From Bin76 sp963665765 (GTDB lineage Bacteria > Actinomycetota > Acidimicrobiia > Spongiisociales > ZC4RG35), in assembly GCA_963665765.1 (NCBI GenBank), contig OY762464.1, forward strand, positions 682,001 through 746,000: a stretch of 64,000 bases of DNA, given 5' to 3'. Below the pieces are notes generated by a model, which was not told where the DNA came from, made no database searches, and saw nothing but the letters and a program-made list of their open reading frames with translations. Position 1 is the stretch's first letter. Every line of letters starts with the position of its first letter. Made by a program: the position numbers and the translations under genes. Below are positions 27,701 through 35,818 of this stretch, in pieces.

Positions 27701-29318
27701 CGCGCCATGATCGACGAAGGCGAGGACGCGGTCTTCACCGTCACCCTCGACCCGGCGCCTGCGTCGCCGCTGGCGGTCATCGTTGACGTCGGGCATTACG
27801 GCGACGGATCGATCGTCGCGGCGGGCGAGCTGGGCCCGCGCACGGTCACCGTCCCGACCGGCGGCAGCGCCCGGTTCACCGTTCCCACTCTGGACAACAC
27901 CGACCCCAAGGCCAACGGCCCTCTCTATGCGGACATCGTGGGCGGCGACGGCTACCGGACAAGTCTGTTCGATAGCCGGGCCGTCCTGGTGATTAACAAC
28001 GACGACGAGGCTGCGGTCGAGGTCGAGACGATCGCCGTCAAACAGGTGACCGACACCACCGCGACCATTATCTGGGCGCCGATCGGCAGCGACATGCAGT
28101 GGCTGGTATAAGACTTCAGGCATCCCCAGGTTGAAATACGCCACGACGTCGCAGACCGAGCATCAGATCACCGACCTCAAACCCGAGACGGGTTACCAGG
28201 TCTTTGTGGTGGCGTACCGCAGCAGTGAGGTGCTCGGCACCTACACCATCAAGGTGGCCACCCTGGCGAGTGGCGAGTCGAAAGACTCTGAGGTCACCGT
28301 CACTCTCCCGCCGTCCACCCCGGAGGTCTCGATCAGCGCCGACGGCGACATCACCAAAGGCAGCAACGCCACCTTCACCATCACCGCCAACCCCACCCCG
28401 GCAACAGACCTGCGCGTCAGCATCACCGTCACCCAAAACGGCGACTACGGCGCCGCCACCGGCCAACAAACCATCACCATCCCCACCGCGGGCAGCGTCA
28501 CCCTGACGGTGAGCACCACCGGGGACGATGTCAATGAGGCCGACGGTTCGGTCACGGTTACGGTGAACGCCGACTACGGCTACACAGTATCGGCCACCCA
28601 GGGCGACGCCACCGTGACCGTCGCCGACAACGACGTTCCGGAGGTGAGCATCACCACAGGAAGCGGGATAATCGAAGGCAGCAACGCCACCTTCACCATC
28701 ACCGCCAACCCCACCCCGGCAACAGACCTGCGCGTCAGCATCACCGTCACCCAAAACGGCGACTACGGCGCCGCCACCGGCCAACAAACCATCACCATCC
28801 CCACCACCGGCACCGCCACCCTCACAGTGACCACCATCGGAGACACCACCGACGAACCCGACGGATCAATCACCGCCACCGTAAACACCGGCAACGGCTA
28901 CACCGTGTCCTCATCCCAAGGGGAGGCCACCGTCAACATCGCGGACGACGACCCGGCGCCGGAGGTTGAGTTAGAGGTTGAGTTAAGCGTCATCGTAGAG
29001 AACGCTTCGGCAACGGAGGGCGACATACTGGTCTTTCGGGTGCGCCTGTCCCGGGCGTCGGCTGAGGAGATCAGGGTGGACTGGTCCACCGCGCCCGCCT
29101 ACCACGTGCTGGGCAACCGCGCGCACATGTTTGACTACCAGCACGCGTTCGGGGTCATGGTGTTTGAGCCGGGAGTAACCATGCTGGAGGGAGAAGTGTG
29201 GCTGGAGCAGGACGGCGAGGACGAACCGGACGAGTATTTCGCGGTGGAGATCTACCTCCCCGGAGGGACGTTCTACGCCGATGCGGTGGGAACCATGACC
29301 ATAGTGGATGACGACTGA
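24726..29318 (+). pseudogene. Giant secreted Calx-beta/FN3 surface protein, multiply disrupted
   Basis: About 1,500 codons of one surface protein, readable only by changing frame. A signal peptide (LGSLVALLLAVALVAVSA) begins at a TTG at 24726. Lesions: frame change near 24830; in-frame TAG at 24952-24954 (MPYS*LFKVV); +1 in the T-run at 26632-26634; TGA at 27392-27394 replacing the Trp of an FN3-type RLSWP; +1 near 28109. Downstream the frame is open to 29318. Domains: unknown N-terminal part, Calx-beta-like stretches ending in DNDP or DDD, FN3-like parts (YEVRYW, LKPETGYQVFVVAY), then two nearly identical Calx-beta repeats. All frame changes are in the +1 sense. Decay is likelier than error since long neighbouring genes are intact. 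Confidence 0.82.
28359..28805 (+). repeat. Direct repeat within Calx-beta domains
   Basis: A 129-bp block at 28359-28487 recurs without change at 28677-28805, giving a period of 318 bp (106 residues, one Calx-beta domain). The perfect identity next to diverged flanks points to recent duplication or gene conversion between the two domains. Confidence 0.9.
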
Positions 29319-29429
29319 GCCAGAGAACGGCAATCAAGACCTTGGGGAAGCCCGCGAACGCGAGGAGATCGGACTTGGCGCCGAGCGATCCGACATCGGC
29401 TTATCCGGCCCGGATCAACGACCGATTTC

Positions 29430-30296
29430 CTAATGGTCCAAACCGGGTACCGGAGGGTTTGCCAGGCTGATCAGATCTTCCAGGTGACTGCGGATTTGCG
29501 CCGGAGATTCCGGGGAAGTGAACACGTAGAAGCGATCTTGACGTACCGCCTCCAGCACCAGCTCCGCCACCTCCTGGGGAGAGGATCCTGCCTGCACCCC
29601 GGCTCGAAGTCGGGCTCCCAGCAGATCGACCTCCGGCGGTGAACGATCGGTCGACCCCGGACCGCCCACCGCCGATGAACGAAACCGCCCGGTGTCCCAG
29701 ATACGAGTGTTGACCGCCGCCGGGCAAAGCAGCGACACTCCGATCGGAACTCCGGCAGTACGCAGTTCCGCGTAGAGAGTGTGGCTGATGGCCACCACTG
29801 CATGCTTACTTGCGGCGTAGGCGCCCAGCCGCCAGGGAGTCATCTCCCGTCCGGCGATCAGCCCGGCCATCGATGCGGTGTTAACCACGTGGCCCTCCCG
29901 GCCACTCTCCAGCATCCTGGGTACAAAGGATCGGATGCCGTTAATCACCCCCCACAGGTTGACCCCCAGCACCCACTCCCATTCGGGGACATCCACTTCC
30001 CAGACAGTCCCCATCGGCCCCACCCCGGCGTTGTTGCACAATACACCCACCTCTCCGAACTCCCGGTACGCCAGGTCCGCCAGGTCCGCCACCGACGTCG
30101 GGTCCGACACATCGGTGGGGACCACCCGGACGGGAGAGGGAAAGTCGGTACCAGCCACCAGTTCCTCCAAGGCGGCGGCGTCCACATCGGCCGCCACCAC
30201 CGCCATCCCCTCCTGGGAAAACCGCCGCGCCATCGCCAGACCTATCCCCGAGGCTGCTCCGGTGACCACCGCCGTGCGGCCCGCTACCTCCAACAT
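29430..30296 (-). CDS. Short-chain dehydrogenase/reductase
   Basis: Classical SDR of 288 aa. The nucleotide-binding turn TGAASGIG is at residues 12-19, an acidic DVD follows beta-2 (favouring NAD), NNAG lies near 88, and the catalytic Ser (NTASMAG) and YAASK lie near 142-162. The C-terminal extension beyond the usual ~250 residues contains a Pro/Ser-rich loop. The gene is solitary and divergent from the second solute-binding lipoprotein. Substrate unknown. Confidence 0.92.
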   Translation of the reverse strand: MLEVAGRTAVVTGAASGIGLAMARRFSQEGMAVVAADVDAAALEELVAGTDFPSPVRVVPTDVSDPTSVADLADLAYREFGEVGVLCNNAGVGPMGTVWEVDVPEWEWVLGVNLWGVINGIRSFVPRMLESGREGHVVNTASMAGLIAGREMTPWRLGAYAASKHAVVAISHTLYAELRTAGVPIGVSLLCPAAVNTRIWDTGRFRSSAVGGPGSTDRSPPEVDLLGARLRAGVQAGSSPQEVAELVLEAVRQDRFYVFTSPESPAQIRSHLEDLISLANPPVPGLDH

Positions 30297-30570
30297 GGTC
30301 CATCAAAATAGCGGGGATACCGAAAAATCCTGGTGGAGAACAGTCTGAGACTGGCTTGTACCTTGGGACACAGGACCACCCTGCCCCGTTCATTTTTCGC
30401 GACTCTTATCACGCCTCGCTACCTTGCGCCCCCTTTCAGATGCGTATTGGAAGAAATTTTGCCTCTCGCCTGGCAAGGGCAGCTTCTAACCGACTAACTT
30501 GATGAGAGAACTTTCTGCAGGGCAGAAACACATAAGACCGTTGGTGCGACCAAAGGAAAGCGGGTTGATC
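30297..30570. other. Divergent intergenic region
   Basis: 274 bases between the SDR and the second solute-binding gene must contain both promoters. A TTTTCGCGA motif (30394-30402) of the kind found repeatedly in other intergenic stretches of this window is present. No gene was seen. Confidence 0.5.
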
Positions 30571-32505
30571 ATGATTCGAGTTGGAAAGTATCGCGTATGG
30601 GCTCTGGTTCTGGCCTTGGCCTTGTTGGCGACCGCCTGTGGCGGAGATGACGGCGCCGATGACGCAGCCCAAGCGGAAGCGGCCGCCGTGGCAGCCGCAG
30701 CCCAAGCAGAAGCCGAAGCGGCGGCCGCCGCCGCAGCCCAAGCAGAAGCCGAGGCGGCCGCCGCGCAGGCCGCTTTGACCGAAGCCCAAACAGAGTTGCA
30801 GTCCACCAAACAGGCCGCATCCGAAGGTGACGAAGCGGCTCAGACAGCTCTGGCGGAAGCCGAAGCAGCTCTGGCGGAAGCCGAAGCAACCGCCGCCGAG
30901 GCCGAGTCCGCTCTGGCGGAAGCTCAGGCCGAGGTCGTCGCAGCCGCGCCTGAAATGGTCCAGGACCGGATGGTGGTGCTACTGCCGGCCTTGCGCGGGG
31001 AAGACTGGCTCTGCCCCAACTGCAGCCTGGGCGCTCTGCTGAACCTGCAACCCCTCTACGAACCCCTCATCTACCACGACTTCGACACCGGAGAGATAGT
31101 GCAGGGAAAGGGCCGGCTGGCCAAGTCCTGGTCGCGCAGTGACGACTTCACCGAGTACGTTTTCGAAATCCACCAGGGTGTCCAGTTCCACCAGGGATGG
31201 GGAGAGTTGACCACCGACGACATCGTCTTCAGTCATGAACTGGCCGTCCGGGAGGGCACCAACAGCCCGGCGGCCGGCGTGCTGAGCAGAGTGAGGGTTG
31301 AAGTCATCGACGATCACAACTTCAAGCTGGTATCGGTCAATGGCCTACCGGCGCCCGAGGTGGTGCCGGCTCTGAGCGAGATGGCCCTCAGCTTCCCCAT
31401 CACTTCTCGCAAATACATCGAGGAAGTGGGAGAAGAAGCGGCAGCTCTGCATCCCATCGGCGCCGGCCCCTACCAGTTCAAGAGCCACACTCCGGGAGTG
31501 GAAGTGGTCTTCGAAGCGTTCGAAGATCATTACGCCCGGCCGCCCTCGATCGGTGAGGTCGTGAGACGAGCCGTGCCCGAGTTCGGCACCCGTTTGGCCA
31601 TGCTGGCAGTGGGTGACGCCGACCTGATGACGCTCAGCGCCGAGCAGATCCCCACCGCCCAAGCGGCGAAGCTGGGTATCCAATCTCTGCCCAACCAGAG
31701 CATGCCCACCATCTACCTGACCGGGAACTACGTGAACCCCACCGGCGCGGCCGCGGAGAATCCACCTCCGTGGAGCGACCACACCAACCCTGGCAATGCC
31801 AAGTTGATCCGGGAGGCACTGTCCTCGGCGATCGACCGCCAGGAAATCGTGGACTTCGTACTGGCAGGTCGGGGCACCACCGAGAATGCTTGCGTGCATT
31901 CCTGGTGGCCGCACTTCCCCGGTTTCGATCCCAACTGTCAACCCGATCCCTACGATCCCGACCGGGCTACAGAACTACTGGCCGAGGCCGGCTATGCCAG
32001 CCCTGGCGATCTGGAGATCACCATCGACTTTGCCCAGCATCCGGGACGGCCCTGGTGCGGCAAGGTGGCGGAAGCCGTGGCCCAGCAATGGACCAACCTG
32101 GGAATATCGGTTAACACCCAGTTCACCGAATACGGGATTGTGGAAGGACAGACCAGCCAGCGGGAAGCCAATTTCGCATTCTGCTATCCACCGCCGGTTT
32201 ACAACTCCGGCACCCAACTGTGGAGCTTCTACAGCCGCACCACCGACCGGCTCTCCTATTCGGGAGAGTCGCCGGAACTTGACCGTTTGATCAACGATGC
32301 CCTGTCCGGAGAAGGCGGGAGCGACGAAGAGAAGGAAACCACAGCCCGGGCACTGTTCGACTTTGCATACGAGAACTATCTCGGTCTTCCCATCGCCTTC
32401 GCAGACTTGCTGTACGCCAAGGACGCGTGTCTGGAATGGGACAGCCTGCCGGGAACGGTGGCGTTCTATGTCCACAACTACGAGTTCATGAACTACACCT
32501 GCTAG
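30571..32505 (+). CDS. Family-5 solute-binding lipoprotein with Ala/Glu coiled stalk, copy 2
   Basis: A 644-aa paralogue of 22549-24582. The signal peptide ends at the lipobox LLATAC (Cys23). An Ala/Glu-rich stalk runs from about residue 28 to 128, shorter than in copy 1, followed by the SBP_bac_5 domain (GRLAKSWSRSDDFTEYVFEI-type segment, IREALSSAIDRQEIVDFVL). Both copies share GRGTTE-AC and DPYDPD/E segments and end near FEYLRYTS or YEFMNYTC. The ATG at 30571 has AAAGGAAAG upstream. It is monocistronic, ended by a strong hairpin; the transporter partner is not in the window. Confidence 0.92.
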   Translation: MIRVGKYRVWALVLALALLATACGGDDGADDAAQAEAAAVAAAAQAEAEAAAAAAAQAEAEAAAAQAALTEAQTELQSTKQAASEGDEAAQTALAEAEAALAEAEATAAEAESALAEAQAEVVAAAPEMVQDRMVVLLPALRGEDWLCPNCSLGALLNLQPLYEPLIYHDFDTGEIVQGKGRLAKSWSRSDDFTEYVFEIHQGVQFHQGWGELTTDDIVFSHELAVREGTNSPAAGVLSRVRVEVIDDHNFKLVSVNGLPAPEVVPALSEMALSFPITSRKYIEEVGEEAAALHPIGAGPYQFKSHTPGVEVVFEAFEDHYARPPSIGEVVRRAVPEFGTRLAMLAVGDADLMTLSAEQIPTAQAAKLGIQSLPNQSMPTIYLTGNYVNPTGAAAENPPPWSDHTNPGNAKLIREALSSAIDRQEIVDFVLAGRGTTENACVHSWWPHFPGFDPNCQPDPYDPDRATELLAEAGYASPGDLEITIDFAQHPGRPWCGKVAEAVAQQWTNLGISVNTQFTEYGIVEGQTSQREANFAFCYPPPVYNSGTQLWSFYSRTTDRLSYSGESPELDRLINDALSGEGGSDEEKETTARALFDFAYENYLGLPIAFADLLYAKDACLEWDSLPGTVAFYVHNYEFMNYTC

Positions 32506-32535
32506 CCGCAGAACACCGGCCAACACAACCTAAAC

Positions 32536-32577
32536 ACAGTCGGCGAGCGTTCCCGAGGACGCTCGCCGACTGTTTAT
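32536..32577. terminator. Bidirectional intrinsic terminator
   Basis: A 15-bp perfect stem (32536-32550 with 32559-32573) around an eight-base loop is followed by TTTAT on the plus strand and preceded by TAAA. It lies between the convergent solute-binding gene and the epimerase gene and overlaps the last bases of the latter, so it can end both transcripts. Confidence 0.85.
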
Positions 32578-33533
32578 GCGGGGGGCTTGATCAGTCCCTC
32601 CGCCAAGAGTCGGCGGAACCGGCTTATTGAACTGCGGATCCCCTCCTCCATTGAGAGGTAATCCACTCCTCCCAGCAGGCGATCGAGACCCGATCCGTCG
32701 TACTGATCAGGCAGGGGAAGGGCCGGGCCGTCATAGGTGATTTCGGATCCGGGGGATTCCTCCCCGATGAGCGAGACCACCTCGGCGACGGTGACCGAGG
32801 GACCGCCCAGGTTGTACACGTGGGCCCCCTTCACCTCGGCCCGGGCGGCGGCGATAAACAGCCGGGCGACCTCCCCGGCGTGCTGGAAGGTGGTGCCCCC
32901 ACCGAAGGGAATCCGATAGGGCACACCGGCCGCGGCCGCCACCATCGCCTGCGTGGGCGCCGAAGTCAGACCCTGGTCGCGGCCCGGACCGTACACCGTG
33001 CAGGGACGCAGACACACCGACGAGACGCCGTAGTCGGCCGCATACACCCGGGCGGACCGCTCGTTGGCCTGCTTGTAGACGCCATAGAGGGTGGTGGGCG
33101 CCAGGGGGGATGCGTCGTTCACGACCTCCGGATACAACTCCGGCGGTCCGTACACGGCCACCGAACTGGCGTACACCAATCCCGCCACCCCGGATCGGCG
33201 CGCCGCTTCCAGCACGTTAACGGTTCCCACCACGTTCACCCGCGCCCCACCCACCGGATCGGCCTGGCAGAAGGGAATCTGCAGAGCGGCCAGATGGACG
33301 ATGTGGGTGATTTTTTCCCGGGCGACCACTTCCGGAACAAACCCCGGGTCGGTGATATCACCTTGGAGGAACCTCATCGACCCCCGCTGATCGGAGAGCA
33401 GGCGCAGCCGCCGATGATCGGTGGAAAGATCGAGCCCGACCACCTCGGTCCCCTCCTCCGACAGCAGGTGCATGGCCCAAGATCCGAGACAACCCGCCGA
33501 GCCGGTTACCAAGAACCTTTCACGCACTGCCAT
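32574..33533 (-). CDS. NAD-dependent epimerase/dehydratase (extended SDR)
   Basis: Extended SDR of 319 aa acting on a sugar nucleotide or related substrate. The NAD loop TGSAGCLG is at residues 10-17, with an acidic LDLS after beta-2. The catalytic region shows YASSVAVYG and the Tyr-x3-Lys as YGVYK near residue 150, then RPCTVYGPGR. The usual family length is kept. It lies downstream of the SLH metalloprotease gene, 230 bases away, on the same strand. Exact sugar unknown. Confidence 0.88.
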   Translation of the reverse strand: MAVRERFLVTGSAGCLGSWAMHLLSEEGTEVVGLDLSTDHRRLRLLSDQRGSMRFLQGDITDPGFVPEVVAREKITHIVHLAALQIPFCQADPVGGARVNVVGTVNVLEAARRSGVAGLVYASSVAVYGPPELYPEVVNDASPLAPTTLYGVYKQANERSARVYAADYGVSSVCLRPCTVYGPGRDQGLTSAPTQAMVAAAAGVPYRIPFGGGTTFQHAGEVARLFIAAARAEVKGAHVYNLGGPSVTVAEVVSLIGEESPGSEITYDGPALPLPDQYDGSGLDRLLGGVDYLSMEEGIRSSISRFRRLLAEGLIKPPA

Positions 33534-33762
33534 GTCTATCCTTGCTGGTCCAGTTGGGATGGTTCGGGAGGTTCTCGGCGCCCTCTGTGGCTCTATGGGG
33601 CCGGCCGTCCGGTCGATCCCGTCCGGGATCCGGGTGGGTCATGTCCATGGGGGGCGTCCTCTGTCGTTCGTGCTCGGTGGCCTATCGGAGGATGATATAA
33701 AAACCTGCCCCGCCAACCGATATCGCCTGCCCCCTCCCCCGTTCCGGGAGAGCGAACCGGGT

Positions 33763-35766
33763 CTATCCGACCGTGCGGAGCACCCCCGCCAGGAAGGAGG
33801 CCATCGCCGCCCGGTGGACTTCCTGTCGGGGACAGAAGTAAAGGAGACCCTCATCACCTTCCCCCTCGGCGGGCCGGCATGCCATGACAAATCCCGACCG
33901 GTAGAGGGATTCGGCAGCGGCCGCATAGTAGGAGTCGGGAGAAACATCCTCGAACATCCCGGTTGGATCACCGGTAGGAATACCGAAGGCCCTGACCAAA
34001 AACACCGCCATCTCCGCCCGAGAGACGATTCGATCCGGCCGGTAGGCGCCGTCCCCGTAGCCGACCGTGATCCCTCGGGCCGCCAGTTCCTCCACATAGG
34101 GTGCGAACCAGTCTCCGGGCCGCACGTCGGAGAACACCGCGACGCCCGACCCGGTGAGTCCGTCCCAGGGCGCCTCGGCCCCCAGTCCTCCCGGAGAGGG
34201 AGGCGGCGAATTCGAGAGCGACCTGATCAGAAAAGCGCTCGTCTCCGCCCTGGTGACCGGACGGTCGGGACAGAACAGACCCACCCCACATCCCACACTG
34301 ATCCCCCGGGAAGCAATAAACTCGATGTCCGACTCCTGGTCGAGGCCGTCGTCATCGACAAACCGTCCCGACAACCTGGTATCGACACTCACCTCGAAAG
34401 AAACGGAATCGGCGCTCAGCACCCTGATCCGGGTGTTGCCCAGTTGGATCCGCTCATCGATGGAGATAACATGATCCACCGCCCCGAAGAATTCGGGCAA
34501 GACCGCCTGGGCCACTCTGGTCCACACCGCAAAGCAGGGCCAATGATCCGGCCACGACCGTCGGCTGGACCCGCAAGCCTCCCGACGCTGGTCTATCTTG
34601 TAGACCTCCACCCCCACCTTGGGCACCAAGGAGTCCAAACCCGAGAGCCTCCTCACTCCCAGCACGTAGAAAAGGCCCTTCCCTGCCGGATTGGATACAT
34701 CCGTCACCTGCCCTTCGATGACCATTTCGGGGATCACCACCATCTGCACCAGCCCCGGGTCCGCGCCTGTCTGGTGAAGACGGTAGACCTGTTTTCCCCC
34801 CCAATAGACCTGAACCGAAGAGGGATCGACCCACCCGGACACATAGCGGTTATAGACGGTGGTCCCCTGGGGCGCGGTGAGGGGAATGTTGCTCATGATG
34901 TCCATCGGGTTGTCATAGAAACCCAGGGCGCCCGGCCCGCCGGTGGAGAACCGGCCGCTGTAGGAGTGCGGCCAGGCCAGAGCATGGCCCATTTCGTGCA
35001 CCACCAGAGACCAGAAGGGGGTTTCCAGCGGCGGCTGCGCGATCACCGCTCCCGCGCCCACCACCACCAGCCGGCGGTTGCCGGGGAAGGATGGTTCGCA
35101 GCCCGGCTGGTAGATCTCGGGGCACAGGTTGCCAAAAGTGCCGTAGCCGGTCCGATACCCCTCGAACTCGACCACTATCAGGGCGCCGGCCGGACCGGTC
35201 TCCTCGGGACTCGTTTCGTCCTGCCGGGAAAGGGCCTGCTGGCGGACCGCCTCCACACAACCCGGCGTGAAGACAGTCTCCTCCAACCCGGGACCGCTCG
35301 CCACCTGATCGTCGCTTTCCACCCGTCCTCCCGGACGGAAGACGGGCCGGTATCTACCACCCGACAATTCCCGAAAATAGGGGGAGACCGCACCGTTCAG
35401 GAAGGCCACCGCCTCCCCCAAGTCAACCGAGGTGTTCCAACCGGGGACCCGGCACACCCACACCTCCCACTGATCTTCTGACAGGGAATAGAGCCGATGA
35501 GATGTGTTGACAAAGGGAACGATCCGCAGTGGGTCGTCCGTCCGGGAGTCGGGAGACTCTTGGGCAGCTGCGGGCGCCGGGCTGCCCGGAGGAGGAAGGA
35601 TTCCACTCCAAAGCAAGGCGCTCACCAGGATCAAGATGGGCGCCAACCGGAGCTTCTCCCTCCAAGAAACCCTGCTCAATTCCAATAACAGGCCTATCCG
35701 ACCGATGGCATCCTCACCCGGTTGGATATTACGGGAAAGCGCCGGGCTCTCAGACGATTTCCACAT
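33763..35766 (-). CDS. Secreted zinc metalloprotease with C-terminal SLH domains
   Basis: A protein of roughly 620-667 aa. After a basic stretch and a hydrophobic segment (LAPILILVSALLWSGI) ending in PAPAAAQ comes a catalytic domain with HEMGHALAWPH, the HExxHxx(A)xxH zinc motif of M6/metzincin type (Ala replaces the usual Gly), and a Met-turn-like NPMDIMSN. The last ~170 residues hold three SLH-like repeats (for example VFSDVRPGDWFAPYVEEL, SRAEMAVFLVRAF), which bind cell-wall polymers. The start is uncertain: the ATG at 35766 gives an unusually long n-region, and a TTG just before the hydrophobic segment is attractive. Likely a surface-bound protease. Confidence 0.8.
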   Translation of the reverse strand: MWKSSESPALSRNIQPGEDAIGRIGLLLELSRVSWREKLRLAPILILVSALLWSGILPPPGSPAPAAAQESPDSRTDDPLRIVPFVNTSHRLYSLSEDQWEVWVCRVPGWNTSVDLGEAVAFLNGAVSPYFRELSGGRYRPVFRPGGRVESDDQVASGPGLEETVFTPGCVEAVRQQALSRQDETSPEETGPAGALIVVEFEGYRTGYGTFGNLCPEIYQPGCEPSFPGNRRLVVVGAGAVIAQPPLETPFWSLVVHEMGHALAWPHSYSGRFSTGGPGALGFYDNPMDIMSNIPLTAPQGTTVYNRYVSGWVDPSSVQVYWGGKQVYRLHQTGADPGLVQMVVIPEMVIEGQVTDVSNPAGKGLFYVLGVRRLSGLDSLVPKVGVEVYKIDQRREACGSSRRSWPDHWPCFAVWTRVAQAVLPEFFGAVDHVISIDERIQLGNTRIRVLSADSVSFEVSVDTRLSGRFVDDDGLDQESDIEFIASRGISVGCGVGLFCPDRPVTRAETSAFLIRSLSNSPPPSPGGLGAEAPWDGLTGSGVAVFSDVRPGDWFAPYVEELAARGITVGYGDGAYRPDRIVSRAEMAVFLVRAFGIPTGDPTGMFEDVSPDSYYAAAAESLYRSGFVMACRPAEGEGDEGLLYFCPRQEVHRAAMASFLAGVLRTVG

Positions 35767-35782
35767 TGACCTGGCCCGGATG

Positions 35783-35818
35783 ACCTTATGCTCCGTTGAA
35801 ACCTTATGCTCTGTTGAA
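35783..35818 (+). repeat. 18-bp tandem repeat forming two tiny upstream ORFs
   Basis: Two 18-bp units that differ at one base (35783-35800 and 35801-35818) abut the ATG of the YyaL-type gene. Each holds ATG-CTC-YGT-TGA, that is a complete three-codon reading frame. The second stop is one base from the main ATG. Confidence 0.75.

Noticed and set aside
24726..29318. Programmed recoding or stop-codon readthrough in the surface-protein gene
   Set aside because: Five separate lesions of different kinds without slippery sites or stimulatory structures fit decay or error better than recoding.
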